DNA of 39,270 nt from Kiloniellaceae bacterium (GTDB lineage Bacteria; Pseudomonadota; Alphaproteobacteria; Kiloniellales; Kiloniellaceae): assembly GCA_009377535.1 (NCBI GenBank), contig WHTV01000029.1, forward strand, positions 1 to 39,270, read 5' to 3'. A program made the translations under genes and the position numbers. Below, piece by piece: positions 18,098 to 29,528 of the stretch (position 1 is its first letter; each line of letters begins with the position of its first letter). Under the pieces are notes generated by a model. It saw only the letters and a program-made list of their open reading frames with translations, did no database searches and was not told the DNA's origin.

Positions 18098-19234
18098 ATG
18101 GATTTCTCTGGAGGACTTTACGGTTTCGGGCTCCCGTTCCTGGCCGTGCTCACTGCTCTGGTGTTCGTCCACGAGCTCGGTCACTACCTGGTGGCCCGCT
18201 GGAACGGCGTGCGCGTCGAAGTGTTCTCCATCGGCTTTGGACCTGAAATCTTCGGTTGGAACGACAAGGCCGGGACGCGGTGGAAGTTCAGCCTGATTCC
18301 GCTCGGCGGCTATGTGAAGATGTTCGGCGACGCCAACGCTGCCAGCATGCCCGCAGAAGGCAACGACGGCATGAGCGCGGAAGATCGCGCGGTCGCCTTC
18401 CCGCACAAGCGACTCGGGCAGCGCGCGGCCATCGTGGCGGCCGGCCCCATCGCCAATTTCCTCTTTGCCATCGTCGTGCTGGCCGGCCTCTTCAGCTTTG
18501 TCGGACAACCTTTCACGCCCGCGGTCGTGGGCGAGGTGATGGCCGGTTCGGCGGCCGAGGCCGGGGGCTTCGTGCCGGGCGACGAGGTGATCGCCGTCAA
18601 TGGAACATCGGTTGCACGCTTCGAGGAGCTGCAACGGATCGTTGCGTTGCGCCCTGAGGAGACGCTGAAGTTCACGGTGTTGCGCGATGGCGTTGAGGTG
18701 CAGCTGCAGGCGCGCCCGGCGCGAGTGCTGCGCCCCAACGGCCTGGGCGAAGAGCATGAGGTCGGCCAACTCGGCATCAGCCGCAGCGGCACCGGCTTCA
18801 TCCGCCACGACCCTCTCACAGCGGTCTGGCAGGCGACTCGCGAAACCTTCGCCATCGTCGACCAGACCTTTACGGCCATCGGGCAGATCATCAGCGGCGC
18901 CCGTGGTGCCGACGAGCTGGGCGGGCCGCTGCGCATTGCCGACATATCGGGGCAGGCGGCCGAGCTCGGCATCGGCACGCTGATCTACTTTGCAGCCGTG
19001 CTGTCCATCAATCTGGGCCTGATCAATCTCTTCCCAGTGCCGATGCTGGATGGCGGTCATTTGATGTTCTATGCCATCGAGGCCGTGCGGGGGCGGCCTC
19101 TGGGCGAGCGGGCCCAAGAATACGGTTTTCGGATCGGATTGGCTCTGGTATTGAGCCTGATGGTCTTCGTCACCTGGAATGATCTTCTGCGGATCGACGG
19201 TCTAGTGAATTTTGTAAAAGGCCTGGTCACTTAG
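18098..19234 (+). CDS. rseP: RIP metalloprotease RseP (site-2 protease family)
   Basis: RseP is an inner-membrane zinc protease that cleaves membrane-embedded substrates such as anti-sigma factors and leftover signal peptides. The 378-residue protein has the HELGH zinc motif at residues 25-29 in the first membrane segment. A single PDZ domain lies near 135-200 (GSAAEAGGFVPGDEVIAVNGT). The second zinc ligand is in LINLFPVPMLDGGH (Asp318), and a C-terminal membrane segment follows. E. coli RseP has two PDZ domains, whereas many alphaproteobacterial homologues have one. It leads the bamA-lpx cluster and must have its own promoter after the dxr terminator; I could not fix one with confidence. The ribosome binding site is weak. 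Confidence 0.95.
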   Translation: MDFSGGLYGFGLPFLAVLTALVFVHELGHYLVARWNGVRVEVFSIGFGPEIFGWNDKAGTRWKFSLIPLGGYVKMFGDANAASMPAEGNDGMSAEDRAVAFPHKRLGQRAAIVAAGPIANFLFAIVVLAGLFSFVGQPFTPAVVGEVMAGSAAEAGGFVPGDEVIAVNGTSVARFEELQRIVALRPEETLKFTVLRDGVEVQLQARPARVLRPNGLGEEHEVGQLGISRSGTGFIRHDPLTAVWQATRETFAIVDQTFTAIGQIISGARGADELGGPLRIADISGQAAELGIGTLIYFAAVLSINLGLINLFPVPMLDGGHLMFYAIEAVRGRPLGERAQEYGFRIGLALVLSLMVFVTWNDLLRIDGLVNFVKGLVT

Positions 19235-19270
19235 TAACGCACCAGCGCCACGGGGGAAGGACAAGGGAAC

Positions 19271-21571
19271 GTGTTTCGCGGACGGTTGTTCGTCGTCGTC
19301 TTGGCGTATCTGCTGTCCTGCGCAGCATGGCTTGCCCTTCCGGAAACGTTGCATGCGCAATCGATCCTTTCGGGCGGGCGCATTGGCGAGATCCGGATCG
19401 AGGGCACCCAGCGCATCGAAGCGGCGACCGTGCGCTCCTACATGCGCGTCAACCCCGGCGACCCCTTTGACCCGGTCCGCCTCGACGACTCCCTGAAAAA
19501 CCTCTTCGCCACCGGCCTCTTCGCCGACGTCCGCCTGGAGCGCGACGGCGATACGCTGGTCGTCGTGGTGGCGGAGAATCCGATCGTCAATCGCATCGCC
19601 TTCGAGGGCAATGACCGGCTCGACGACGATACGCTGCTTCAGGAGATCGAGCTACGGCCCCGCGTCGTCTTCACCCGCACCAAGGTGCAGAGCGATACCA
19701 ACCGAATCCTGGAGATCTACCGCCGCTCCGGCCGCTTTGCCGCGACCGTCGAGCCCAAGGTCATCCAGTTGGAGCAGAACCGCGTCGACCTTGCCTTCGA
19801 GATCGACGAAGGTCCGTTGACCTCGATCCGCGCGATCAACTTCATCGGCAACCGGGAATTCTCCGATTCGACTTTGCGCGACGAGGTGACGACCGTCGAG
19901 GCCTCGTTCTGGAACTTCTTCACCTCCGCGGACACCTATGATCCCGATCGCCTGACCTTCGATCGAGAGCTGCTGCGCCGCTTCTACCTCAACCAAGGAT
20001 ATGCCGACTTCCGCGTGGTCTCCGTGGTGGCCGAGCTGACGCAGGACCAGCAGGACTTCATCGTCACCTTCACCGTGGAGGAGGGGCCGCGCTACCGTTT
20101 CGGCGCGATAGATCTGCAGACCACCCTGCGCAACCTCGACCCCGAAGTACTGCGCAGCGAGGTGACGACGGAAGAAGGCGACTGGTACGACGCCAGCGAG
20201 GTCGACAGAACCATAGAAGTGCTGACCGATGAAGTCGGCAACCTCGGCTATGCCTTCGTCGACATCCGCCCGCGCGTCGAGCGCGACCGCGAGAACCTCA
20301 CGATCGCGATCGTCTACGACATTCAGGAAGGCCCGAAGGTCTTCGTCGAGCGCATCGACGTCGAGGGCAATGTCCGCACCCTCGATCGCGTCATCCGCCG
20401 CGAGTTCCGACTGGTCGAAGGCGACGCCTTCAATACCTCGAAGCTGCGGCGGTCGCGCCAGCGGGTGCAGAATCTCGGTTTCTTCCGGACCGTGACCGTC
20501 GACAACGAGCCTGGCAGCGCGCCGGACCGTACGGTCGTGAAAGTCGCGGTGGAAGAGCAGTCGACCGGTGACGTCACCTTCGGTGCAGGCTTCTCCTCGG
20601 CTGATGGCCCGATCGGCAACATCGGTGTGCGTGAACGCAATCTGCTCGGCCGCGGCCAGGATCTTCGCGTCGGATTCACCCTGGCCGGCGCTGCCACGGA
20701 ACTCGATTTCAGCTTTACCGAACCCTATTTTCTCGATCGCAACCTGGCCGCCGGCGTCGACCTCTACCGCACGACCAACGACCGCGGCAGGCAGAGCTCG
20801 TACGAAGAGGAACGTATCGGCGGCTCGCTGCGTGGCGGCTTCAACATCACTGAAGAGCTGCGCAACGTGGTGCGCTACACGCTGGAGAACCGTGACATCA
20901 CCGACGTCGACAACGACGCTTCGTTGCTGGTGCGCTCGGAAGAGGGCGCCACCGTGCGCTCCGGCATCAGCAACGAGTTGATCTACGATACGCGCGACTC
21001 CCGTTTCGATCCCCGCGAGGGTTTCATCACCAGTCTGCGCACCGAGTTCTTCGGCCTGGGCGGCGACGTTACCTTCGCCCGAACCTCCGCGAGCGCCGGC
21101 TACTACTTCTCGGTTGCCGAGGACTACACCCTGAGCGTGCGCGGCAGCGGCGGCACCATGATCGGCCTCGGCGAGGAAACGCGCATCTCGGATCGCTTCT
21201 TCAAAGGCGGCAACCAGCCGCGAGGCTTCGAATTTGGCGGTATCGGGCCGCGCGACCGCAACACCGACGATGCCTTGGGTGGCAAGAACTTCTACACCGG
21301 CACGGTCGAGCTCTCCTTCCCGCTGAGCCTGCCGTTCGACGTGGATGTCCGCGGGCGCTTGTTCACCGACATCGGCGCGGCCTGGGGAATCGACGACAAC
21401 AGCATTCCAATCACGCTCGACGACTCGAGTGCACCGCGCGTAACGGTGGGTACCGGCATCTCCTGGGACTCACCCTTCGGACCGGTGGTGATTGACCTTG
21501 GCCTCGCCGTCGTGAAGGAAGACTTCGACGAGACTGAGATCTTCAGCTTCAGTTTCGGAACACAGTTTTAG
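19271..21571 (+). CDS. bamA: Outer membrane protein assembly factor BamA
   Basis: BamA is the core of the BAM complex that folds beta-barrel proteins into the outer membrane. The 766-residue product starts at a GTG preceded by AAGGACAAGG. It has a signal peptide with probable cleavage after LHA near residue 29. Five POTRA repeats fill about residues 35-430, starting at GRIGEIRIEGTQRIEAATV. The Omp85 barrel extends to the end and includes the RGFEFGGIGPRD block, matching the conserved (V/I)RG(F/Y) loop. The final residue is Phe, the usual outer-membrane sorting signal. It lies 36 bases after rseP and 5 bases before skp. Confidence 0.97.
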   Translation: MFRGRLFVVVLAYLLSCAAWLALPETLHAQSILSGGRIGEIRIEGTQRIEAATVRSYMRVNPGDPFDPVRLDDSLKNLFATGLFADVRLERDGDTLVVVVAENPIVNRIAFEGNDRLDDDTLLQEIELRPRVVFTRTKVQSDTNRILEIYRRSGRFAATVEPKVIQLEQNRVDLAFEIDEGPLTSIRAINFIGNREFSDSTLRDEVTTVEASFWNFFTSADTYDPDRLTFDRELLRRFYLNQGYADFRVVSVVAELTQDQQDFIVTFTVEEGPRYRFGAIDLQTTLRNLDPEVLRSEVTTEEGDWYDASEVDRTIEVLTDEVGNLGYAFVDIRPRVERDRENLTIAIVYDIQEGPKVFVERIDVEGNVRTLDRVIRREFRLVEGDAFNTSKLRRSRQRVQNLGFFRTVTVDNEPGSAPDRTVVKVAVEEQSTGDVTFGAGFSSADGPIGNIGVRERNLLGRGQDLRVGFTLAGAATELDFSFTEPYFLDRNLAAGVDLYRTTNDRGRQSSYEEERIGGSLRGGFNITEELRNVVRYTLENRDITDVDNDASLLVRSEEGATVRSGISNELIYDTRDSRFDPREGFITSLRTEFFGLGGDVTFARTSASAGYYFSVAEDYTLSVRGSGGTMIGLGEETRISDRFFKGGNQPRGFEFGGIGPRDRNTDDALGGKNFYTGTVELSFPLSLPFDVDVRGRLFTDIGAAWGIDDNSIPITLDDSSAPRVTVGTGISWDSPFGPVVIDLGLAVVKEDFDETEIFSFSFGTQF

Positions 21572-21576
21572 AGCGA

Positions 21577-22140
21577 ATGAAAAGGCTTCGCTGCTGGTCG
21601 CTGTACCTTGCCGCAACGCTCATTGTTGTTGCGATATCGGCGACGCCTGCGCGGGCCCAGCTTGACCGCGCGCCCGTCATCGGGGTTATCGACATCCAGG
21701 GGGTGTTACGGGCTTCGACGGCAGTGCAGGTGCTGTCGCGCGACATCGAAGCCTCGCGAGACAGGACCCAGGCGGAAATACAGGATCGCGAAGCCGCCTT
21801 GCGGGCAGCCGACATCGACCTGGCGGAGCGGCGGGCGTCGCTGTCGGCAGAGGCCTACGCCGAAGCGCGCGAGAAGCTGGAAACCGAAGGGGTGGAGATA
21901 CAGCGCCTGTTGCAAGAGGAGCGCCGCCGCCTCGACCAGCGGTTCAGCCTCGGCATGACCCAGGTCCAGCAGGTGCTGTTGCGGATAGCCCAGGATATCG
22001 CCCGCGAGAACAATCTTGATCTCGTGCTGTCCAAATCCATTGTTATCATTATCCGGCCCGAATTCGACTTTACCGATGAGGCTTTGGAGCGGCTCAATGC
22101 CGAACTGAAGGAAGTGCCTCTGCCGCCAACGCAGAACTGA
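21577..22140 (+). CDS. skp: Periplasmic chaperone Skp/OmpH
   Basis: Skp holds unfolded outer-membrane proteins in the periplasm on their way to BamA. The 187-residue protein has a signal peptide cleaved after ARA near residue 27 and a start strand (VIGVIDIQGVLRAS). A long charged coiled-coil region of about 80 residues (QAEIQDREAALRA...LLQEERRRLDQRF) forms the tentacles. A hydrophobic C-terminal strand (LDLVLSKSIVIII) follows. Position directly after bamA is typical. Confidence 0.92.
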   Translation: MKRLRCWSLYLAATLIVVAISATPARAQLDRAPVIGVIDIQGVLRASTAVQVLSRDIEASRDRTQAEIQDREAALRAADIDLAERRASLSAEAYAEAREKLETEGVEIQRLLQEERRRLDQRFSLGMTQVQQVLLRIAQDIARENNLDLVLSKSIVIIIRPEFDFTDEALERLNAELKEVPLPPTQN

Positions 22141-22149
22141 AGGTGCCCG

Positions 22150-23184
22150 ATGGCTGATCGTAGGTTCTTCGACAATGCCGGCCCCTTTGACTTGTCCGCG
22201 CTGGCTGAGATTGCCGAGGCGGAGCTTTCGCCCGGCGCCGACGGCGCGCGGCGCCTCTCGGACGTGGCGCCCCTCGATACGGCCGGTCCCGATGACGTGA
22301 GTTTTCTCGATAACCGGCGCTACCTCGGGCAGTTCGGCGCGAGCAAGGCGGGGGCCTGCATCGTCTCGCCGGAGCTCGCCGACAGGGCGCCGGCCGGCAT
22401 GGTCCTGCTGCTCACCCCGCGGCCCTACCGCGGCTACGCCAAGGTTGCCCAGGCCTTCTACCCGCAGCCGCGGCCGCGGCCCGGCGTGCACCCCTCGGCC
22501 GTGGTCGACGCCAGCGCCGTCATCGGCGAGGGCAGCGAAATCGGGCCTGGCGTGGTGGTTGGACCGGCAGCGCAGATCGGGCGGGCTTGCCGCCTCGAGG
22601 CCAACAGCGTCATCGGCGAGGCCGTCACCGTCGGCGACGGCACCGTGGTTGGCCCCAACGCCTCGCTGGCCTACTGCGAGGTCGGGCGCGCCTGCCAGAT
22701 CCATGCCGGCGTACGAATCGGCACCCGTGGATTTGGTTTTTCCATGGAGCCGGAGGGTTTCGTCGACGTGCCCCAGCTTGGCCGCGTGATCGTCGGCGAC
22801 GGCGTCGAAATCGGTGCCAATACTACGATTGACCGAGGTGCCGGGCCGGATACGGTCATCGGCGCCGGGGCGAAGATTGATAATCTGGTGCAGATCGGGC
22901 ACAACGTGCGCATCGGGCGCGGTTGCGTGCTGGTGGCCCAGTCCGGCATCGCCGGCAGCACCGTCCTCGAGGATTTCGTCGCGGTGGCGGCTCAGGCCGG
23001 AGTCTCCGGCCATCTCGCGATCGGCTCAGGCGCCCGGATTGGCGCCCAGTCGGGGGTGATGCGCGACGTTCCGAGCGGCATGAATGTGCTGGGCAGTCCC
23101 GCCCGCCCGGCCCGGGAGTTCTTCCGGCTATGTGCCTTGTGGGACCGGGAGTTGAAGGCAAGAGGCAAGACAAAGGATGAGTAA
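22150..23184 (+). CDS. lpxD: UDP-3-O-acylglucosamine N-acyltransferase LpxD
   Basis: LpxD adds the N-linked hydroxyacyl chain in lipid A synthesis (third enzyme). The 344-residue protein has an N-terminal uridine-binding domain ([12 protein letters not shown]) and a left-handed beta helix of hexapeptide repeats from about residue 115. The catalytic-His region is [15 protein letters not shown], followed by the [11 protein letters not shown] block and a C-terminal helix. AAGG precedes the ATG 9 bases after skp. The last 8 bases overlap fabZ. Confidence 0.96.
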   Translation: MADRRFFDNAGPFDLSALAEIAEAELSPGADGARRLSDVAPLDTAGPDDVSFLDNRRYLGQFGASKAGACIVSPELADRAPAGMVLLLTPRPYRGYAKVAQAFYPQPRPRPGVHPSAVVDASAVIGEGSEIGPGVVVGPAAQIGRACRLEANSVIGEAVTVGDGTVVGPNASLAYCEVGRACQIHAGVRIGTRGFGFSMEPEGFVDVPQLGRVIVGDGVEIGANTTIDRGAGPDTVIGAGAKIDNLVQIGHNVRIGRGCVLVAQSGIAGSTVLEDFVAVAAQAGVSGHLAIGSGARIGAQSGVMRDVPSGMNVLGSPARPAREFFRLCALWDRELKARGKTKDE

Positions 23185-23647
23185 CGATACCCCCGGGCGC
23201 CAGGAGATCGGCCCGCTCGACGTGCACGACATCATGGGGCTGCTGCCCCATCGCTATCCGTTCCTCATGATCGACCGGCTGGAAGACATCGTCCTCAGCG
23301 AGAGCGCCGTCGGCACCAAGAACGTCACCATCAACGAGCCGTTCTTCCAGGGCCATTTCCCCGCCCAGGCGGTCATGCCCGGCGTACTGATTGTCGAGGC
23401 GATGGCGCAGACTGCCGCTGCCCTGGTGATGTACACGCTAGGGAAGGAAGCCCATGGCAAGGTCGTCTACTTCATGTCGGTTGATCTGGCGCGCTTCCGC
23501 AAGCCGGTGGTGCCGGGCGATACCCTGAAGATCCACGTTTCGCGGATCCAGAACCGGCGCAGTGTGTGGAAGTTCAAGGGAGAGGCAAAGGTCGAGGACA
23601 CGTTGGTCGCCAACGCGAACTTTTCCGCAATGATCATGGGCTACTGA
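23177..23647 (+). CDS. fabZ: 3-hydroxyacyl-ACP dehydratase FabZ
   Basis: FabZ dehydrates beta-hydroxyacyl-ACP in type II fatty acid synthesis. It competes with LpxA/LpxD for hydroxyacyl-ACP, so its place in this operon balances phospholipid and lipid A production. The 156-residue protein has [13 protein letters not shown] and the catalytic segment [20 protein letters not shown], with His60 and Glu74 as the dyad. It overlaps lpxD by 8 bases, and its TGA shares its last A with the lpxA start. Confidence 0.96.
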   Translation: MSNDTPGRQEIGPLDVHDIMGLLPHRYPFLMIDRLEDIVLSESAVGTKNVTINEPFFQGHFPAQAVMPGVLIVEAMAQTAAALVMYTLGKEAHGKVVYFMSVDLARFRKPVVPGDTLKIHVSRIQNRRSVWKFKGEAKVEDTLVANANFSAMIMGY

Positions 23648-24438
23648 TGCCTGGCATTCATCCGACCGCCATCGTCGATCCTGGCGCAAAGATCGCCGAC
23701 AGTTGTTCCATCGGTCCCTACTGCGTGATCGGTCCGCACGTTGCGCTGGGCGAGGCTGTGGGGCTGCACAGCCACGTGGTGATCGACGGGCGCACCACGA
23801 TCGGCGCGCGTACCCAGATCTATCCCTTCTCCTCCATCGGCCAGCCGCCGCAGGATCTGAAGTACAAGGGTGAGCCTTCCGAGCTGCACATCGGCAGCGA
23901 CAACGTCATCCGCGAGCACGTGACCATGAACCCCGGCACCGAGGGCGGGGGCATGGTGACCCGGGTTGGCGATGGCTGCCTTTTCATGCCGGGCAGCCAT
24001 GTCGCCCACGACTGCCACATCGGCAACCATGTGATCATGGCCAACAACGCCACCCTCGCCGGCCATGTGATTCTGGAAGACTACGTCATCATGGGCGGGC
24101 TCTCGGGCGCGCAGCAGTACGTGCGCATCGGCCGCGGCGCCATCGTCGGCGCCATGGCCGGCGCCAAGAGCGACGTCATTCCCTTCGGCATGGTGATGGG
24201 CCGGCCCGGGCTGCTGGCCGGCATCAACATCGTCGGCCTGAAGCGGGCGGGGATCGACAACAAGGAAATCCAGGCCATGCTCAAGGCCTACGATGAGCTC
24301 TTCCGGGCCGAGGGGACCTTCGCCGAGCGCGTCGACGCGGTGGCCGCGAAGTATGGCGGCCGCGCCACGATCGATGCCCTGGTCAGCTTCCTGCGCGCGC
24401 AGACCGCGCGGCCGATCTTGCAGCCGGAAGACGACTGA
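23647..24438 (+). CDS. lpxA: UDP-N-acetylglucosamine O-acyltransferase LpxA
   Basis: LpxA catalyses the first step of lipid A synthesis, transfer of a hydroxyacyl chain from ACP to the 3-OH of UDP-GlcNAc. The 263-residue protein is a hexapeptide beta helix (IHPTAIVDPGAKIAD onward). It carries the catalytic His in GSHVAHDCHIGNH and a C-terminal helical domain (NIVGLKRAGIDNKEI). The ATG overlaps the fabZ stop by one base (TGATG); an earlier in-frame start inside fabZ is unlikely. It overlaps lpxI by one base. Confidence 0.96.
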   Translation: MPGIHPTAIVDPGAKIADSCSIGPYCVIGPHVALGEAVGLHSHVVIDGRTTIGARTQIYPFSSIGQPPQDLKYKGEPSELHIGSDNVIREHVTMNPGTEGGGMVTRVGDGCLFMPGSHVAHDCHIGNHVIMANNATLAGHVILEDYVIMGGLSGAQQYVRIGRGAIVGAMAGAKSDVIPFGMVMGRPGLLAGINIVGLKRAGIDNKEIQAMLKAYDELFRAEGTFAERVDAVAAKYGGRATIDALVSFLRAQTARPILQPEDD

Positions 24439-25274
24439 TGAGCGGGCCGCTCGGTATCGTTGCCGGCGGCGGTTCGCTCCCCCGCCGGCTCGTGGAGCTC
24501 TGCCAGAGCAGCGGCCGCGGCGCCTTCGTCGTCGCCATCGAGGGGCACACCGATCCCGCCACTGTCGCCGGCACCGAACACCTCTGGATCCGACTCGGCC
24601 AGAGCGAGAAGGCGATGCACGCCCTGCGCGGGGCCGGCGCGCGCGACCTGGTCCTGGTCGGCGCGGTCAAGCGGCCGAGCATGACCGAGCTGCGCCCGGA
24701 CCGCATGACCTTCAAGTTTCTCGCCAAGATCGGCTTCAACAGGCTCGGCGACGATGGGCTGCTGGGCGCCGTGGTCAAGAGGTTGGAGGCCGAGGGTTTT
24801 CGACTGCGCGGCGTGGAGGAATTCCTGCAGGACCTGCTGGCCGGGGAAGGCAGCTTCGGCCGCTTCCAGCCCGACGAGGCCGCCTGGCGCGACATCCGGC
24901 GCGGCATCGACGTGGTCCGCGCCATGGGTGCTGCCGACGTCGGCCAGGCGACGGTCATCCAGGACGGCCTGGTGCTCGGCGTGGAGGCGCTGGAGGGCAC
25001 CGACGCGTTGCTGTCGCGCTGCGGGCCGCTGCGCCGCGCGGGGCCCGGCGGGGTGCTGGTCAAGTTGCGCAAGCCGGGCCAGGAACGCCGCGCCGACCTG
25101 CCGACCATCGGCGTAACGACGGTGCAGGGGGCGGCGGCGGCCGGGCTGCGCGGCATCGCCGTCGAGGCCGGCGGCACCCTGGTGGTCGACGCGCCGGCGG
25201 TGACCGACGCCGCCGACCGGGCCGGACTTTTCCTCATCGGCATGAAGCTCGATGCCGAAGCCCCCGTGCAATGA
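24438..25274 (+). CDS. lpxI: UDP-2,3-diacylglucosamine diphosphatase LpxI
   Basis: LpxI hydrolyses UDP-2,3-diacylglucosamine to lipid X and UMP, replacing the unrelated LpxH of enterobacteria. The 278-residue protein has the family start LGIVAGGGSLPRRLVELC and the blocks LVGAVKRPSM, VGQATVIQDGLVLGVEALEGTDAL, GVLVKLRKPGQERRADLPTIG and a Gly/Ala-rich end. Sitting between lpxA and lpxB with 1- and 4-base overlaps is the standard alphaproteobacterial order. Confidence 0.95.
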   Translation: MSGPLGIVAGGGSLPRRLVELCQSSGRGAFVVAIEGHTDPATVAGTEHLWIRLGQSEKAMHALRGAGARDLVLVGAVKRPSMTELRPDRMTFKFLAKIGFNRLGDDGLLGAVVKRLEAEGFRLRGVEEFLQDLLAGEGSFGRFQPDEAAWRDIRRGIDVVRAMGAADVGQATVIQDGLVLGVEALEGTDALLSRCGPLRRAGPGGVLVKLRKPGQERRADLPTIGVTTVQGAAAAGLRGIAVEAGGTLVVDAPAVTDAADRAGLFLIGMKLDAEAPVQ

Positions 25275-26440
25275 CTGACGGGCCCGCCGCCGGCGACGGG
25301 CCGCTGATTTTCCTCATCGCCGGGGAACCCTCGGGCGATCAGCTCGGCGCCCGGCTCATGGCGGCCCTGAAACAGGAGACCGGCGGGCGGGTGCGCTTCG
25401 CCGGCATCGGCGGCGAGCTCATGACTGCGCAGGGCCTCGCGAGCCGCTTTCCGATCCACGAGCTGGCGGTGATGGGCTTCGTCGAGGTCTTGCCGCATCT
25501 TTTCGCCATCATCCGGCGCATCCGCGAGACCGTGGCGGCGGTGAAGGCGCTGCGGCCGGACGCGGTGGTCACCATCGACTCGCCGAGCTTCACCCTTGCA
25601 ATCGCCGAGCGGCTGCGTGGGCAGGGGATACCGCTGATCCACTACGTGGCACCGCAGGTCTGGGCCTGGAAGCCCTGGCGCGCCAAATCGGTGAGCCGCT
25701 ATCTCGACCGCCTGCTGGTGTTGCTGCCCTTCGAGCCGCCCTACTTCCAGCGCCATGGCCTGGCGACCCGCTTCGTCGGCCATCCCGCCGTCGAAGCCGC
25801 CGCGCCGGAGATCCGGCTGGAGGAAGGGGAGGAGGAGGAGGGTGGTCCTCCCCGCCTCGCCGTGCTGCCCGGCAGCCGCCGGGGCGAGGTTACCCAACTG
25901 CTGCCGGTCTTCGCCGAGACGGTGCACGCCTTGGCGGCCGAGCATCCGGGCCTCACGGTGGTGATCCCGACGGTCGAGACGGTGGAAGATTTGGTGCGCG
26001 CCCAGGTCGCAGACTGGTCGGTGCCGGTCGCAGTGGTGCGCGGGGCGGATGCCAAGGCGCGCGCCTTCCGCCAGGCCACCGCCGCCCTTGCCGCCTCCGG
26101 GACCGTGGCGCTGGAACTGGCTGTCGCCGGCGTGCCCACCGTGGTGGCCTACCGGCTTTCCGGCATCGGCAGCCTGCTGTCGCCCTCCTGGCTGCGGGTG
26201 CCCTTCGTCAGCTTGGTGAACCTTCTCGCGGGGCGCGAGGTGCAGCCGGAATTCCTGCAGCGTCGTTGCCGCAGCGCGACGATCCTGCCCGCGCTGGAGC
26301 GCCTGCTCAGCGATCCGGCGGCCCGCGCCGCGCAGCGCGAGGGCTACCGCGGTGTGGTCGAGGCGCTGACCCCGCCGGAAGGCCGGCCGAGCCAGGCGGC
26401 CGCCCGCCATGTGCTCGAGTGCCTTAACGCCAGAGGCTGA
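25271..26440 (+). CDS. lpxB: Lipid-A-disaccharide synthase LpxB
   Basis: LpxB condenses lipid X with UDP-diacylglucosamine to form the lipid A disaccharide at the inner membrane. The 389-residue GT19 enzyme has IAGEPSGDQLGARLMAAL near the N-terminus, MGFVEVLPH, HYVAPQVWAWKPWRAK, LPGSRRGEVTQLLP and SGTVALELAVAGVPTVVAYR. The ATG overlaps the lpxI stop (ATGA). The frame is open far upstream inside lpxI, but family length fixes the start at 25271. It is the last gene of the envelope cluster; gltA follows in the opposite direction. Confidence 0.96.
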   Translation: MTDGPAAGDGPLIFLIAGEPSGDQLGARLMAALKQETGGRVRFAGIGGELMTAQGLASRFPIHELAVMGFVEVLPHLFAIIRRIRETVAAVKALRPDAVVTIDSPSFTLAIAERLRGQGIPLIHYVAPQVWAWKPWRAKSVSRYLDRLLVLLPFEPPYFQRHGLATRFVGHPAVEAAAPEIRLEEGEEEEGGPPRLAVLPGSRRGEVTQLLPVFAETVHALAAEHPGLTVVIPTVETVEDLVRAQVADWSVPVAVVRGADAKARAFRQATAALAASGTVALELAVAGVPTVVAYRLSGIGSLLSPSWLRVPFVSLVNLLAGREVQPEFLQRRCRSATILPALERLLSDPAARAAQREGYRGVVEALTPPEGRPSQAAARHVLECLNARG

Positions 26441-26458
26441 CGTCGGTTTGCTCCTGGG

Positions 26459-26476
26459 CCCCCGCCGTCGCGGGGG
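26459..26476. terminator. GC hairpin between convergent lpxB and gltA
   Basis: CCCCCGC, loop CGTC and GCGGGGG form a 7-bp stem midway in the 102-base gap between two convergent genes. There is no T-run on either side, so it is not a classic intrinsic terminator. It may help termination or protect both mRNA ends. Confidence 0.35.
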
Positions 26477-26542
26477 TGGCGGGTTGAGCTTGGGGCAGCG
26501 CCGAAACGACCTCGCGACAGCGGGTGTCGCGAAGGATGCCGC

Positions 26543-27859
<1,317 letters not shown>

Positions 27860-27916
27860 GTTCCCATCCCTCGGCTATAGAATGGCCCGCAAGCTGCGTC
27901 CCATATATTATGCGCG

Positions 27917-27945
27917 AGCATAGTGAAGCGGGCCGAATCAATCAA
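27917..27945 (-). promoter_or_regulatory. Candidate gltA promoter
   Basis: Reading leftward, TTGATT (27940-27945), a 17-bp spacer and TATGCT (27917-27922) match the housekeeping consensus well. They predict a start near 27910 and a leader of about 50 bases before gltA. Confidence 0.55.
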
Positions 27946-27967
27946 TTGCCGCGGCGCAACATAATGC

Positions 27968-29389
27968 TCACGCCGCGCTGCCCTGGTCGGCGATGCGGGC
28001 GAGCGATTCCTCGCGGCCCAGCACAACCATCACCTCGAATATTCCCGGCGAGACATTGGAGCCTGTCAAAGCGGCCCGCAGCGGTTGGGCGGCATCGCCG
28101 AGCTTGCAGTTGTCGACCTCCGCGAAGGCCCGCACCGCCGCTTCGATGGTGGCTTCGGTCCATTCCGGCAGGAGGCTCAGGTCGCTGTGCAGACGTCCCA
28201 GGCGCTGTCGCGCTTCGAGGCCCAGGATCTTGGCGGCCTTGTCATTCAGCGTCAGCGGTCGCTCAGTGACATAAAATACCGCGTTTTCAGCAAGTTCTAC
28301 GAGACTCTTCGCCCGAGCCTTGAGACCGTCCATGCCCTGCGAGAGGCGGGCTTTCGCCAGCGTCTCGAGCGGGCGGCCGAGCTGCGTTTCCAGCCGCGGC
28401 ACGACCTCGCCGACCAGGCGCTCCGAGGCGGCCTCGCGCAGATAGTGCCCGTTGAGGCTCTCCAGCTTTACAAAGTCGAAGCGCGCCGCCGACTTTCCGA
28501 CGGCATCCAGGTCGAACCACGCGACGGCCTGTTCGGTGGAGATCACCTCGTCGTCGCCGTGGCTCCAGCCGAGCCGCAGCAGATAGTTGCGCAGGGCTTC
28601 CGGCAGGTAGCCCATCTCACGGTAGGCTTCGACCCCCAGAGCGCCGTGGCGCTTCGACAGCTTGGCGCCGTCGGGCCCGTGGATCAGCGGGATGTGCGCG
28701 AAGAACGGCAGCTCCCAGTCCAACGCGCGATAGAGCTGAGCCTGGCGGAAGGCGTTGGTCAGATGGTCGTCGCCGCGGATGACGTGGCTGACCGCCATGT
28801 CGTGGTCGTCGACCACCACCGACAGCATGTAGGTCGGCGTGCCGTCGGCGCGCAGCAGGATCATGTCATCGAGCTGATCGTTACGCACGGTGACCGGTCC
28901 CTGCACCAGGTCCTCGATCACCGTCTCGCCATCCTGCGGCATCTTCAGGCGCACCACTGGAGCGATCCCGGCCGGAGCGTCGGCCGGATCGCGGTCGCGC
29001 CAGCGGCCATCGTAACGCATCGGGCGGCCCTCGGCGCGGGCCGTCGCGCGCATCGCCTCGAGCTCTTCCGGCGAGGCATAGCAGTGGTAGGCGCGGCCCT
29101 TCGCCAGCAGGGAGTTTGCCTGTTCCGCGTGACGCGCGGCACGGGCGAACTGATGGACGACCTCGTCGTCGTGGTCGAGGCCGAGCCAGTCCAGCCCGTC
29201 GAGGATCGCGTCGACGGCGTCCTGGGTCGACCGCTTGCGGTCGGTATCCTCGATCCGCAGCCGGAAAGTGCCGCCGTGATGCCGGGCATAGAGCCAGTTG
29301 AACAGCGCCGTGCGGGCGCCGCCGATGTGCAGGAAGCCGGTCGGCGAGGGCGCAAAGCGCGTCACGACGGAGCGGGGGTCGGTGGTCAT
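27968..29389 (-). CDS. gltX: Glutamyl-tRNA synthetase
   Basis: GltX attaches glutamate to tRNA-Glu in the cytoplasm. The 473-residue class I enzyme has the HIGH-type motif in [25 protein letters not shown] and the KMSKS-type motif as KLSKRHG, followed by the helical anticodon-binding domain. The frame is open to 29512, but the family start ([18 protein letters not shown]) puts the ATG at 29389. Alphaproteobacteria often carry two gltX genes, one of which also charges tRNA-Gln; which paralogue this is cannot be settled here. Confidence 0.96.
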   Translation of the reverse strand: MTTDPRSVVTRFAPSPTGFLHIGGARTALFNWLYARHHGGTFRLRIEDTDRKRSTQDAVDAILDGLDWLGLDHDDEVVHQFARAARHAEQANSLLAKGRAYHCYASPEELEAMRATARAEGRPMRYDGRWRDRDPADAPAGIAPVVRLKMPQDGETVIEDLVQGPVTVRNDQLDDMILLRADGTPTYMLSVVVDDHDMAVSHVIRGDDHLTNAFRQAQLYRALDWELPFFAHIPLIHGPDGAKLSKRHGALGVEAYREMGYLPEALRNYLLRLGWSHGDDEVISTEQAVAWFDLDAVGKSAARFDFVKLESLNGHYLREAASERLVGEVVPRLETQLGRPLETLAKARLSQGMDGLKARAKSLVELAENAVFYVTERPLTLNDKAAKILGLEARQRLGRLHSDLSLLPEWTEATIEAAVRAFAEVDNCKLGDAAQPLRAALTGSNVSPGIFEVMVVLGREESLARIADQGSAA

Positions 29390-29432
29390 CTGGTGGTCGC
29401 TTGCTGGGAACGGGGTGCGAACGCGATTGCGG

Positions 29433-29462
29433 GGTGTAGCACAGCCGGGGGAGCCTCGGCAA
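29433..29462 (-). promoter_or_regulatory. Candidate gltX promoter
   Basis: Leftward TTGCCG (29457-29462), an 18-bp spacer and TACACC (29433-29438) lie 45 bases upstream of gltX in the divergent gltX-comEC gap. The -10 is imperfect, so this is a moderate call. Confidence 0.4.
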
Positions 29463-29528
29463 ACCACCGGCAGAGGCGTTGCGGCCGCAGACACAGGGGG
29501 TCTACCAGCCAAAGACGACTTGCGCCTG

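Noticed and set aside
18042..18296. Alternative frame ORF at the start of rseP
   Set aside because: It is an out-of-frame shadow; the HELGH-containing frame from 18098 is the true gene.
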